A stretch of 64,000 bases of DNA from Parabacteroides sp. 52 (GCF_010500925.1 NZ_QVMG01000003.1:62001-126000), one strand, 5' to 3'. Positions 37,017 to 45,594 are shown, counted from the first letter of the stretch. The notes: generated by a model not told the origin, from the sequence alone. Numbers and translations are program-made.

Positions 37017-38210
37017 ATGACACAAGTTTCAGATCGTTTAGCAAGTTTGTCGCCATCGGAAACCCTGGCGATGTCGCAAAAGAGCCAGGAATTGAAGGCT
37101 CAAGGTATCGATGTTATCAATCTAAGTGTAGGTGAACCGGACTTTTTTACTCCCGAACATATAAAAGAGGCAGCTAAAAAAGCTATTGATGATAACTTTT
37201 CATTCTATTCACCGGTTCCGGGATACATGGATCTGCGTAAAGCGATTGTTGACAAGTTGAAACGGGAAAATGACTTAGAATATACTGCGGATCAGATTAT
37301 TGTTTCGGGTGGAGCCAAACAATCCGTATGTAACGTCTTATTGAGTATTGTCGGTCCGGGCGATGAAGTGATTGTACCGGCTCCTTACTGGGTAAGCTAT
37401 GTAGAGATGGTGAAACTAGCCGAAGGGACGAATGTGATTGTAGAAGCGGGCATCGAGCAGGATTTCAAGATCACCCCGGCGCAGTTGGAAGCAGCCATCA
37501 CTCCGAAAACAAAGGCGATCATCCTTTGTTCCCCTTCCAATCCTACCGGCAGTGTGTATACAAAAGAAGAGCTCAAAGCCCTGGCTGCCGTATTGGCAAA
37601 ACATCCGCAGGTAATTGTCTTGGCAGATGAGATCTACGAACACATCAATTATGTAGGCAAACACGAAAGTATGGCACAATTCCCGGAAATCAAAGACCGG
37701 GTAGTCGTAATCAATGGTGTTTCCAAAGCCTATGCAATGACCGGATGGCGTATCGGTTTTATCGCTGCTCCGTTGTGGATTGCCAAAGCATGTAACAAAT
37801 TGCAAGGTCAATATACTTCCGGTGCCTCTTCGATCGCACAAAAAGCCTCCGTTGCTGCTTTCGCTGGCGACCAGAGCTGTGTAGAAGAGATGCGTAAAGC
37901 CTTCCAACGTCGTCGTGACCTGGTAGTAAGCCTTTGCCAGGATATTCCGGGAATGAAGTTGAATGTGCCGCAAGGGGCTTTCTATCTTTTCCCTGAAGTA
38001 GATACTTATTTTGGAAAAAGCTTTGGCGATCGCAAGATCAACGACGCCGGTGATCTGGCGATGTACCTCTTGGAAGAAGGGCATGTAGCCACCGTAGGAG
38101 GAACAGCTTTCGGTGCTCCCAAATGCCTGCGTTTCTCTTATGCTACTTCCGATGAGAATTTGATTGAAGCAATAAGCCGTATCAAAAAAGCATTGGCTGC
38201 ATTGAAATAA
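37017..38210 (+). CDS. PLP-dependent class I aminotransferase, aspartate aminotransferase-like
   Basis: At 397 residues it belongs to fold-type I: 'VINLSVGEPDFFTPEHIKEA' at the N terminus, 'PSNPTGSVYTKEEL', the Asp-Tyr region 'VLADEIYEHINY', the PLP Lys in 'GVSKAYAMTGWRIGF' and the Arg near the C terminus in 'LRFSYATSDENLIEA'. It is closest to the Thermus/Bacillus-type aspartate aminotransferases. It would transfer amino groups between aspartate and 2-oxoglutarate; other acceptors are possible. A very strong terminator follows. Confidence 0.92.
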   Translation: MTQVSDRLASLSPSETLAMSQKSQELKAQGIDVINLSVGEPDFFTPEHIKEAAKKAIDDNFSFYSPVPGYMDLRKAIVDKLKRENDLEYTADQIIVSGGAKQSVCNVLLSIVGPGDEVIVPAPYWVSYVEMVKLAEGTNVIVEAGIEQDFKITPAQLEAAITPKTKAIILCSPSNPTGSVYTKEELKALAAVLAKHPQVIVLADEIYEHINYVGKHESMAQFPEIKDRVVVINGVSKAYAMTGWRIGFIAAPLWIAKACNKLQGQYTSGASSIAQKASVAAFAGDQSCVEEMRKAFQRRRDLVVSLCQDIPGMKLNVPQGAFYLFPEVDTYFGKSFGDRKINDAGDLAMYLLEEGHVATVGGTAFGAPKCLRFSYATSDENLIEAISRIKKALAALK

Positions 38211-38246
38211 GTGGAGAACCAACGATTTAAAAAAAATAAAAGAGAG

Positions 38247-38277
38247 AGCTATTCCCCTGTGGGGGAATAGCTTTTTT
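38247..38277 (+). terminator. Terminator after the aminotransferase gene
   Basis: AGCTATTCCCC and GGGGAATAGCT pair perfectly (11 bp) around a four-base loop, followed by T6. Confidence 0.92.
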
Positions 38278-38298
38278 AATGAAGTTTATAGTAGAAAA

Positions 38299-38667
38299 AT
38301 GAAAACAGTATACACCGTTTTATTATTGATCGGCTCTAATATCTTTATGACCCTGGCCTGGTATGGACATCTGAAGTTACAGGAAATGAAACTGATTGAT
38401 AACTGGCGTTTGCTGGGTGTGATCTTCTTCTCCTGGGTATTGGCCTTCTTTGAATACTGCATGCAGGTACCCGCCAACCGGATCGGTTTCGCGGGCAATG
38501 GAGGTCCTTTCTCTCTGATGCAACTTAAAGTGATGCAGGAGGTAATCACCCTGGTTGTTTTCACAGTTTTTGCCACTGTTTTTTTCAAAGGAGAATCCTT
38601 TCAATGGAATCACCTGGCTGCTTGTCTCTGTCTGATCCTGGCCGTTTATTTTGTGTTCATGAAATGA
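38299..38667 (+). CDS. DMT-family small membrane protein (DUF486)
   Basis: A 122-residue protein with four predicted membrane helices. 'MKTVYTVLLLIGSNIFMTLAWYGHLK' and 'FFEYCMQVPANRIGF' are the conserved marks of DUF486. It belongs to the drug/metabolite transporter group but has no known substrate. It lies between a terminator and the GH16 gene, 95 bp before the latter. Confidence 0.85.
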   Translation: MKTVYTVLLLIGSNIFMTLAWYGHLKLQEMKLIDNWRLLGVIFFSWVLAFFEYCMQVPANRIGFAGNGGPFSLMQLKVMQEVITLVVFTVFATVFFKGESFQWNHLAACLCLILAVYFVFMK

Positions 38668-38762
38668 TCCTCTCTCTATTTGAGTAGATAGACCTTGATT
38701 ATCATTTGGTTTTCTTATCTTTAAGTCCTTAAACGAAGATAAACCTTTAAATAAATACGCAT

Positions 38763-39542
38763 ATGAAAAAAACACATTATCTATCCCTCGTATGGATAGT
38801 TCTTATCTGTTGTTCGATCTGTAGTTGTACGCAACCGCAATGGAAACTGGTATGGGAAGAAAATTTCGATCAAACCGATGGCCTCGACCCAACGTATTGG
38901 AGCAAGATCCCCCGCGGGCGAGCCGACTGGCAGAATTGCATGTCGGACTACGATTCTCTGTTTGCCGTGACAAACGGGAAATTGATTTTACGGGGAATAG
39001 TGAACGATGTATTACCTGACGATACGGCAAGTTTCCTTACAGGCGGTATTTATACCAAAGACAAATACTTTTTCGCATGCGACGGACGGGTAGAGATCAA
39101 AGCCCGCCTCTTTGCTGCACGCGGTGCCTGGCCGGCCATATGGATGCTGCCGCATGATCTCCCATGGCCCATGGGAGGAGAGATTGATATCATGGAACGA
39201 CTTAACGGGGACAGCCTGGCCTATCAAACCGTTCATTCCTCTTATACCTATACCTTAGGCATCAAAGACCCTGCTCCCGGATCTACCGCTCCGATCGATC
39301 CGGAAGATTACAATATCTACGCCGTAGAACTTTATAAAGACAGTCTTTCTTTTTACATCAATGACAAACACACCTTTACTTATCCTCGTATCCAAACGGA
39401 TAAAGAGGGGCAATACCCCTTCGATCATCCTTTTTACTTATTGATCGATATGCAATTGGGTGGCTCTTGGGTCGGAGCAGTCGAACCGGCCGATCTTCCG
39501 GTAGAGATGTGGGTCGATTGGGTGCGTTATTATAAGAAATAG
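38763..39542 (+). CDS. GH16 family beta-glucanase, lipoprotein
   Basis: The 259-residue protein has an N-terminal signal with Cys-rich lipobox candidates (ICSC at 19-22). The GH16 catalytic motif is 'GEIDIMERLNG': Glu140 as nucleophile, Asp142 and Glu145 as acid/base. 'WEENFDQTDGLDPTYW' at the start and 'RGAWPAIWMLP' before the active site are typical of laminarinase-like members. It should cut beta-1,3 or mixed-linkage glucans. No SusCD is adjacent, so it is not part of a recognisable locus. Confidence 0.9.
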   Translation: MKKTHYLSLVWIVLICCSICSCTQPQWKLVWEENFDQTDGLDPTYWSKIPRGRADWQNCMSDYDSLFAVTNGKLILRGIVNDVLPDDTASFLTGGIYTKDKYFFACDGRVEIKARLFAARGAWPAIWMLPHDLPWPMGGEIDIMERLNGDSLAYQTVHSSYTYTLGIKDPAPGSTAPIDPEDYNIYAVELYKDSLSFYINDKHTFTYPRIQTDKEGQYPFDHPFYLLIDMQLGGSWVGAVEPADLPVEMWVDWVRYYKK

Positions 39543-39565
39543 AGGCAGAAAAGCTCTCCGCCCGT

Positions 39566-40534
39566 TTAGAACCGGCTGATAGATCCGCCGCCACCGGAAC
39601 GTCCGCCACCAAAGGAGCCTCCTCCGAAGCTGCCCCCACTGCCGAAGCCTCCTCCGCCACCGCCGAGAATGATGGGCGTACTTTTTTGTAACCGGGACAA
39701 GGTCTTGTTCCGGTTCTTTGTATACCTGCAGTTCTTACAGCGATATATATCTACTGCAAGTCCTTCCGCTTGGTATGTGGGCTTTCGCAAGGTTTCTTGT
39801 TTGACGTACACCAAGGTTTTGTTTCCACATTGCGGACATACTTTGGGCCGACGTTTTATCGTATATTGAAGATAAGAGATGAGGAATACAAAGCCGAGGG
39901 GCAGTAGCAAAAAGAACATAAGGAATAGACCAAGCGAATGATCTTCTTCTTCTCCCAGCATCTCGGAGCGTTCATAATCGCTGGCCAATAGATATTCTGT
40001 TACGGCCAGAACCCCTTTTAGTACACCTGCGCTATATGCCCCCTCTTTCAAGTCCGGGATCATATACTGCTGTTGTATCCGGTAACAGATAACGTCCGGC
40101 AAGACCCCTTCCAGGCCATAACCCGTTTCAAACACGACAGAACGCTGTTCCGGCTCGGTGACCAATTGTATCAAGAGGCCATTGTCATCCGCCTTTTTAC
40201 CGATTCCCCACTGTTTGAAAAGATCCGTGGCAAACATACGGGCATCGTTCTTACCGATGCTCTCCACCGCCACTACGGCCACTTCAATTCCCAGGCTGTC
40301 TTCTAATGCCTTTAATGTCCTATTGATAACGTCTACCTCCTCCGGGTTGAGTATGGCATCCGGGTTGCTGACATAATTGTTCCGGTCCGCCAGACGCACA
40401 TTCGGTATCGTCTGTATTGTATACTCCTGTACCGCCCCCACTCCATCAGGGAAGAAGGTGAGAAAAAGGAAAAGAAGGGACCAGATGATGCCCTTCTTTT
40501 TTCCGGAAGACAGTATGTTTTGTCTTTTATTCAT
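39566..40534 (-). CDS. TPM-domain membrane protein with zinc ribbon and Gly-rich tail
   Basis: The 322-residue protein has an N-terminal signal anchor (IIWSLLFLFLTFFPDGVGA), the TPM domain ('YVSNPDAILNPEEVDVINRTL', 'IEVAVVAVESIG', 'FATDLFKQWGIG', 'LIQLVTEPEQRSVVFETGYG'), a membrane helix (LFLMFFLLLPLGFVFLISYL), a four-Cys zinc ribbon (CPQC...CKNC) and a glycine/serine-rich tail. TPM domains (YgcG family) help in membrane-protein repair or act as phosphatases in other organisms. It lies 12 bp downstream of the lemA gene, with which it is commonly paired. Confidence 0.88.
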   Translation of the reverse strand: MNKRQNILSSGKKKGIIWSLLFLFLTFFPDGVGAVQEYTIQTIPNVRLADRNNYVSNPDAILNPEEVDVINRTLKALEDSLGIEVAVVAVESIGKNDARMFATDLFKQWGIGKKADDNGLLIQLVTEPEQRSVVFETGYGLEGVLPDVICYRIQQQYMIPDLKEGAYSAGVLKGVLAVTEYLLASDYERSEMLGEEEDHSLGLFLMFFLLLPLGFVFLISYLQYTIKRRPKVCPQCGNKTLVYVKQETLRKPTYQAEGLAVDIYRCKNCRYTKNRNKTLSRLQKSTPIILGGGGGGFGSGGSFGGGSFGGGRSGGGGSISRF

Positions 40535-40546
40535 CTACCGATACGA

Positions 40547-41137
40547 TCAAAATGCGACAACCGGTGCTTTCTCTGCTCCGCTTTCTGCGGCAAAGTAAGC
40601 CTTTGATTGAAAGCCGAAAATGCCGGATAGGATATTCGTGGGGAACTGGCGGATATAGGTATTATAACCCTGGGCCACTTCGTTGAAACGTTGTCTTTCT
40701 ACGGCAATACGGTTCTCTGTTCCCTCCAGTTGCGCTTGTAATTCGAGGAAGTTCTGATTGGCTTTCAACTCGGGGTAGCGCTCTACGACCACCATCAAGC
40801 GAGACAAGGCATTGCTTAGTTCCGCCTGTGAGTGCTGGAACGCTTGCATTTTCTCCGGGGTCAGGTTGTCGGTGTCGATCGTCGTTTGTGTGGCTTTCGC
40901 CCGGGCTTCAATGACACCTTCCAAGGTTGATTGTTCGTGGGAAGCATATCCTTTCACGGTATTGACCAGGTTCGGGATCAGGTCTAACCGGCGTTGGTAT
41001 TGATTCTCCACCTGGCTCCAGGCCGTTTTTACCTTTTCATCCTGGGTAACCATTGTATTGTAAACACCTTTGACCCAAACAAATGCGACAATAAGTAGAA
41101 TAACAGGGATCGCAATCCAGAGTAATTTTTTAGACAT
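40547..41137 (-). CDS. lemA: LemA family protein
   Basis: A 196-residue protein with one N-terminal membrane helix (LLWIAIPVILLIVAFVWV) and the LemA core: 'YNTMVTQDEKVKTAWSQVEN', 'RRLDLIPNLVNTVKGYA', 'ENRIAVERQRFNEVAQGYN' and 'FPTNILSGIFGF'. LemA proteins are small membrane-bound coiled proteins of unclear function, often beside TPM-domain proteins, as here. Array C of the 22-bp repeats lies 155 bp upstream. Confidence 0.92.
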   Translation of the reverse strand: MSKKLLWIAIPVILLIVAFVWVKGVYNTMVTQDEKVKTAWSQVENQYQRRLDLIPNLVNTVKGYASHEQSTLEGVIEARAKATQTTIDTDNLTPEKMQAFQHSQAELSNALSRLMVVVERYPELKANQNFLELQAQLEGTENRIAVERQRFNEVAQGYNTYIRQFPTNILSGIFGFQSKAYFAAESGAEKAPVVAF

Positions 41138-41291
41138 CTTCTTTTTTCTTATGATTGATTTAATAGGGACAAAACTAAATAAAAAATCGAATATCTCTGT
41201 TTTTAAAACTGAAAATGAAGGGTTTCTTTCCGGGATTAAGCAGGAAAGGAGTGAATAGGAAGAATATGTGTCAAAAATTGAGGGTATATTC

Positions 41292-41388
41292 TATTGCCGA
41301 TGCCCATCGACAATATTGACGAAGCGCTTCAGCAATATTGCCGATGCGCATCGGCAATACTGACGATAGCTATCAACAGTAAAATAAA
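41292..41388. repeat. 22-bp palindromic tandem array C (variant class)
   Basis: Units start at 41292, 41314, 41336 and 41358. They have the same geometry as arrays A, B and D, TGCCGA-N6-TCGGCA-N4, but the N4 is ATAT-like and the N6 segments are themselves palindromic (TGCGCA, AGCGCT, TAGCTA), so each unit is nearly a 20-bp perfect palindrome. The array ends in TAAAATAAA. It lies between lemA and the antiporter gene, both on the minus strand. Confidence 0.88.
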
Positions 41389-41402
41389 GGGAGGGGTATA
41401 CC

Positions 41403-42905
41403 TTAATTTTTCTTCATTGTATAATCCGTTATCCCCAACGATTCATAGGATTGGAGCAGGGCTTCGTCGTTGTCGGATATCATCAGTAACTTATCGTTTT
41501 CTTGTAATTCCGTATTTCCCTTCGGGATGAAATAACTGCCTCCACGTTTGACCATTACCGCCAATGTATGATCCGGCAGGGTCAATTCCATCAATTTATT
41601 GCCATGAGAAAGCACTTCGGCGGTTATTTCGATCTCACTCATAGCACTTTTTATCTCATCGGGCAGTTCGATACCAAAATCGTCTTTCCGGGGAGCATCG
41701 TCTACCAATCCCAGCCACTTGGCGGCCTGCGTCACGGTCGTGCCCTGTATCAACAACGAAAGGATGGTGATAAAGAATACGACATTGAAGATAAGCCCGG
41801 CATGTTCGACTCCTGCAATCAACGGGTAAGTAGCAAAAATGATAGGCACGGCTCCGCGAAGCCCTACCCAGGAGATGTATAATTTGCCTTTGAAGGAGAA
41901 GTTCTTAAAAGGTATCAGACAAAGAAAAACACTGATCGGCCGCGCGAAAATAATCATAAAGATACCCACCCCTAATCCGATCGGAGCAATAGGTAATAAT
42001 TCATTCGGGTTGACCAAGAGTCCCAGGGTAAGGAACATCACAATCTGGAACAACCAAGTAAACCCATCAAAAAAGGTTCCGATGCTTTTCTTGTGTACAA
42101 TCTTGGAGTTACCCACCACCAGACCTGCCACATAAACGGCCAGGTATCCGTTTCCTTTCAACAATGTGGTAGCCGCAAAAGTAAAAAAGGTAATTGCCAA
42201 CAACATGATCGGGTAAAAAGATTCGTTGTCGATATCCATCCGGTTGATAATGAAAACCGCCAACCGTCCTAATATATATCCGGCCACCGCTCCGATAAGC
42301 AACTGTATCACCAGAGATAATACCGCCGAACCCAAGTCCATGCCTCCCATTTGGATGTAGCTGATCAGTATAACGGTAAGCATATAAGCCATCGGGTCAT
42401 TACTCCCACTCTCCAACTCCAGTGCCGGACGTAACTTCTGCTTCAGGTAAACCCCTTTGCTGCGCAGGATCGAAAAGACGGAGGCAGAATCGGTCGACGA
42501 CATGACTGCCGCCAATAATAACGATTCGGGAAAAGTAAGATGTACAAACCGGCCGCCTATGAGTTCCGACATATAATAAATGAATCCACCCGTAATAAAG
42601 GTGGTCAACAACACCCCTACGGTCGCCAATATAACCCCTTGCGCCGCAATAGGTTTGATATCAGACACCTTCGTATCCATCCCACCGGAAAACAGGATAA
42701 TACTCAACGCCAGCATACCTATAAGCTGGGCAATATGCGGATCATTAAATTGAATACCCAGTCCGTCACTTCCAAACAGCATACCCAGTCCAAGAAATAA
42801 AAGCAACGAAGGAAGTCCGATCCGATAACCCGCCTTACCGGCAAAAATACTTAAGAAAAGAATAACAGATGCGATCAACAGCACCTCTTCAGCATTGTGA
42901 AACAT
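41403..42905 (-). CDS. Potassium/proton antiporter (CPA family) with TrkA-C domain
   Basis: The 500-residue protein has about 12 membrane helices up to residue 390, with 'STDSASVFSILRS' and 'LRPALELESGSNDPMAYML' matching the ion-binding helices of CPA antiporters. The last 100 residues carry a TrkA-C regulatory domain ('SEIEITAEVLSHGNKLMELT', 'VKRGGSYFIPKGNTELQEND'). It should exchange potassium or sodium for protons and help control pH or turgor. It is oriented away from the TlpA-like gene. Confidence 0.9.
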   Translation of the reverse strand: MFHNAEEVLLIASVILFLSIFAGKAGYRIGLPSLLLFLGLGMLFGSDGLGIQFNDPHIAQLIGMLALSIILFSGGMDTKVSDIKPIAAQGVILATVGVLLTTFITGGFIYYMSELIGGRFVHLTFPESLLLAAVMSSTDSASVFSILRSKGVYLKQKLRPALELESGSNDPMAYMLTVILISYIQMGGMDLGSAVLSLVIQLLIGAVAGYILGRLAVFIINRMDIDNESFYPIMLLAITFFTFAATTLLKGNGYLAVYVAGLVVGNSKIVHKKSIGTFFDGFTWLFQIVMFLTLGLLVNPNELLPIAPIGLGVGIFMIIFARPISVFLCLIPFKNFSFKGKLYISWVGLRGAVPIIFATYPLIAGVEHAGLIFNVVFFITILSLLIQGTTVTQAAKWLGLVDDAPRKDDFGIELPDEIKSAMSEIEITAEVLSHGNKLMELTLPDHTLAVMVKRGGSYFIPKGNTELQENDKLLMISDNDEALLQSYESLGITDYTMKKN

Positions 42906-42969
42906 AGGCGTAAAGGTTTAGAGTAAAAGCCACCGGAAAGCATTCAAAAGCGGCCCTATTAAGTGGTAA

Positions 42970-42977
42970 CAAAAGTA
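42970..42977 (-). promoter_or_regulatory. -7 box for the K/H antiporter gene
   Basis: The minus strand reads TACTTTTG, about 65 bp before the start codon. Confidence 0.5.
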
Positions 42978-43135
42978 ATAAAAAAACCCAAAAAGAAGAA
43001 GCCAACGGTCAAATTATTCAGCCAAAAGAGGGATAAGAAAATAAAAACAATTTACAAGAAGATAAAAGAGAAAGGAAGTGATGAAATAATCTACTAAATA
43101 CACCGTTAATATAGTATGCACAATGCAAAATAATG

Positions 43136-43143
43136 TATATTTG
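43136..43143 (+). promoter_or_regulatory. -7 box for the TlpA-like lipoprotein gene
   Basis: TATATTTG, 23 bp before the ATG. Confidence 0.6.
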
Positions 43144-43166
43144 CAACAAAAAACACGATTATAGGA

Positions 43167-44324
43167 ATGAAACAAAAAGCATTGCAACTACTTTCGGTTT
43201 TCGGTATGCTCCTGCTTCTATGCAACGCATGTACGAACAAATCCGACTTTACAGTCACAGGGGTTGTTTCCGGAGCAGACGGTCAAATGATGTACCTTGA
43301 GAATGTAGGTGTATCCTCTGTCCTGACGCTTGACTCGGTCAAATTAGGTTCCAACGGCAAATTCAACTTTGCCCAACCGAAACCGGGATCCCCGGAGTTC
43401 TATCGCTTGCGATTGAATAATCAATGGATCAATTTTGCCATTGATTCTACAGAGACGGTTACGTTCCAGGCGGATGCAGGTACCTTTGCCATCTCCTATA
43501 TGGTGGAAGGATCGGAAAACAGCAAGGCGATAAAGAATATCACATTGGCTCAATTAGACGCCAACCAGGCCCTGAACAAACTACGGAAGGAGCATGAAGG
43601 TAAACAAATCAATGACTCTGTATATGTAGTCGAAATGCAGGAAATCGCCAAAGCCTACAAAGAAGTTGCCCTGAAGTATATTTACACAGCACCGATGTCT
43701 ACTGCTGCTTACTTTGCCTTGTTCCAACAAATAGATGGCATGTTGTTCTTTGATATGTACGATCGGACCGACTCCAAAGCTTTCGCAGCTGTGGCAACCA
43801 GTTACGACCATTATTATCCGAAGAGTGCCCGTTCCATGCACTTACACAACCTGGCGCTTCAATCCATTAAAGTCACCCGTGCCCAGAAAGAAATAAACCT
43901 GGACGATGTGAATGTACAAAAAGTGACGTACCTGGATATTGCCCTTTCGGATATCAACGGAAAAGAAGTGAAACTCTCTGATATCGCCGAAGGCAAAGTC
44001 GTTCTTATCAACTTCACGGCTTTCCAAACCGAATGGTCGCCTGCCTTGAATATGAATCTGGGAGAGCTCTACACCCAATACCACGAGAAAGGATTGGAAA
44101 TCTATCAGGTGTCATTGGATACGGATAGACATATCTGGAGAAATGCAGCCCTCAATTTACCGTGGATCGCTGTCTTGGATCCTCAATCGGTATATTCCCA
44201 AATTGCGGCATTATACAACGTCAAACAATTGCCGGCTCTCTTCCTCTTGGATCGCAAAGGGAACCTGACCAAACGCATAGAAGACATAGAAAAGTTGGAA
44301 GCGGACATAAAGAAACTACTTTAG
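43167..44324 (+). CDS. TlpA-like/AhpC-fold lipoprotein with DUF4369, without active-site cysteines
   Basis: The 385-residue protein has a lipobox (LLLCNAC). A DUF4369-type domain follows ('SDFTVTGVVSGADGQMMYLE', 'LDSVKLGSNGKFNF'), then a helical region, then a thioredoxin fold from about residue 250 ('YLDIALSDINGKEVKLSDI', 'GKVVLINFTAFQTEWSPALN', 'QLPALFLLDRKGNLTKRI'). In usual members the stretch after 'VLINF' is W-x-CxxC; here it has no Cys at all. The only Cys residues are at 19 and 22 in the signal region. The cis-Pro loop (LPA) is kept. It cannot be a redox enzyme and may act as a binding protein. Confidence 0.85.
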   Translation: MKQKALQLLSVFGMLLLLCNACTNKSDFTVTGVVSGADGQMMYLENVGVSSVLTLDSVKLGSNGKFNFAQPKPGSPEFYRLRLNNQWINFAIDSTETVTFQADAGTFAISYMVEGSENSKAIKNITLAQLDANQALNKLRKEHEGKQINDSVYVVEMQEIAKAYKEVALKYIYTAPMSTAAYFALFQQIDGMLFFDMYDRTDSKAFAAVATSYDHYYPKSARSMHLHNLALQSIKVTRAQKEINLDDVNVQKVTYLDIALSDINGKEVKLSDIAEGKVVLINFTAFQTEWSPALNMNLGELYTQYHEKGLEIYQVSLDTDRHIWRNAALNLPWIAVLDPQSVYSQIAALYNVKQLPALFLLDRKGNLTKRIEDIEKLEADIKKLL

Positions 44325-44355
44325 TATAAGTATGTTATAAAGCACCCGCCTCGAA

Positions 44356-44387
44356 TTTGTCTTTCTTAAAAAGAAAGATTATATTTG
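44356..44387 (+). promoter_or_regulatory. Promoter of greA
   Basis: TTTG (44356-44359), a 20-bp spacer and TATATTTG (44380-44387) match the full Bacteroidota promoter. It is followed by a terminator-like hairpin before the gene. Confidence 0.7.
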
Positions 44388-44408
44388 CATAATATAAGAA
44401 AAAAACAG

Positions 44409-44443
44409 GAGTTCCGGCTAATCATAGTCGGGATTCTTTTTTT
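44409..44443 (+). terminator. Terminator-like hairpin in the greA leader (possible attenuator)
   Basis: GAGTTCCGGCTA and TAGTCGGGATTC pair along 12 positions (three G-T) around ATCA, followed directly by T7. It lies between the greA promoter and the start codon, so it would end transcription after about 50 nt unless bypassed. No short reading frame is visible in the leader. Confidence 0.7.
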
Positions 44444-44495
44444 ATTGTTCAGAGATATAATTTTAGATAAGAATTAAATATAAGGAGAAAAAAGT

Positions 44496-44966
44496 ATGGC
44501 TATTAATTATATGACAGAAGAAGGCTACAACAACCTTCTTGCAGAAATTAATTATATGGAGACGGTGAAACGTCCGGAGATCTCTGCTCAAATCGCTGAA
44601 GCAAGAGACAAAGGGGATTTATCGGAAAATGCAGAATATGATGCCGCCAAAGAAGCGCAAGGCATCATGGAAGCCAAATTGTCTCAGTTGAAAGAATTAC
44701 TTGCCAATGCCCGCCTGATTGACGAAACACGTATCCAAACAGAAGAGGTGCAGATACTGAATAAGGTAAAAATAAAGAATGTAACAAACAACGCAGTTAT
44801 GACCTATACATTGGTTGCCGATTCGGAAGCCAATCTGAAAGAGGGAAAGATCGCGATAAGCACCCCTATCGCCCAGGGATTATTGGGCAAGAAAGTAGGC
44901 GATGTTGCAGAGATACAGGTGCCCTCCGGTCTCATGAATTTTGAAATCCTGGATATTTCCATTTAA
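44496..44966 (+). CDS. greA: Transcription elongation factor GreA
   Basis: The 156-residue protein has the N-terminal coiled coil with the acidic tip motif 'DKGDLSENAEYDAAKEAQGI', whose Asp and Glu reach the RNA polymerase active site, and the C-terminal FKBP-like domain ('AISTPIAQGLLGKKVGDVAEI'). It rescues backtracked polymerase by stimulating transcript cleavage. The HIT-family gene follows after 11 bp. A terminator-like hairpin in the leader suggests it may be regulated by premature termination. Confidence 0.96.
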   Translation: MAINYMTEEGYNNLLAEINYMETVKRPEISAQIAEARDKGDLSENAEYDAAKEAQGIMEAKLSQLKELLANARLIDETRIQTEEVQILNKVKIKNVTNNAVMTYTLVADSEANLKEGKIAISTPIAQGLLGKKVGDVAEIQVPSGLMNFEILDISI

Positions 44967-44977
44967 TCTTTCAAACG

Positions 44978-45373
44978 ATGCCTACGATATTCAGTCGAAT
45001 AGTGGCCGGAGAAATACCCTGCCATAAAGTCGCAGAGAATGAAGAGTTCTTTGCTTTTCTGGACATTCATCCAATAGCACCCGGACATACCCTGGTGATT
45101 CCCAAAAAAGAGATTGATTATCTTTTTGATATGGACGACGAGACACTCGCGCGAATGATGTCGTTCGCTAAAAAGGTAGCGGCAGCTTTACAGATAGCCA
45201 TACCCTGCAAAAGGGTTGGTCTTTCCGTTATTGGACTGGAAGTACCGCATGCACATATACATCTTGTGCCTATCAACAAAGAGTCTGATATCTATTTCGG
45301 AAAAGAGAAAGAAACACCCTCTCAGGAGGTTTTAGCTGATATAGCCGCAAAGATACGGGAACATTACAAATAA
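44978..45373 (+). CDS. HIT-family nucleotide hydrolase/transferase
   Basis: The 131-residue protein begins 'MPTIFSRIVAGEIPCHKVAE' and has the histidine triad 'VPHAHIHLVPI'. It is the HinT-like purine nucleoside phosphoramidase type. The usual partner motif 'FLDIHPIAPGHTLVIPKKEI' is present. It hydrolyses nucleotide-amine or related bonds in the cytoplasm. Probably co-transcribed with greA. Confidence 0.93.
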   Translation: MPTIFSRIVAGEIPCHKVAENEEFFAFLDIHPIAPGHTLVIPKKEIDYLFDMDDETLARMMSFAKKVAAALQIAIPCKRVGLSVIGLEVPHAHIHLVPINKESDIYFGKEKETPSQEVLADIAAKIREHYK

Positions 45374-45406
45374 TACGAAAAGGTTTTTTTTCTGTAAAAG
45401 TATCCG

Positions 45407-45414
45407 TATATTTG
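45407..45414 (+). promoter_or_regulatory. Promoter box of the small RNA candidate
   Basis: TATATTTG; the region 20 bp upstream is T-rich (TTTT) where the -33 TTTG would be. No gene follows on this strand, only a terminator. Confidence 0.55.
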
Positions 45415-45419
45415 TAGCT

Positions 45420-45542
45420 TGACTAAGTTGAATAATAAGCATATCAATACATTAGATATATAAAATTCATTAGTGGTTTTTACTCATAAATTTGTTAACC
45501 TTAGAAGAAAGGCCCCTCTGAGACAGAGCGGCCTTCTTTTTT
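45420..45542 (+). ncRNA. Candidate small non-coding RNA (orphan promoter and terminator)
   Basis: A TATATTTG box is followed after about 95 bases by a strong terminator: GGCC-CTCTG pairs with CAGAG-GGCC (one C-C mismatch) over a three-base AGA loop, extended by AA/TT and followed by C and T6. The stretch between contains no ATG, and the next gene is on the opposite strand and ends just downstream at 45595, so the unit has no coding partner. The transcript would be roughly 120 nt. A 3' UTR of the HIT gene is the main alternative. No match to a known RNA family could be tested. Confidence 0.5.
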
Positions 45543-45594
45543 GAACACACAATATATACAAACCATACATCCCTATGCAAATGATGTATCTATA

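Noticed and set aside
37416-38222. A 268-residue open frame opposite the aminotransferase gene
   Set aside because: It runs antisense to a gene with clear catalytic motifs and has no family resemblance.
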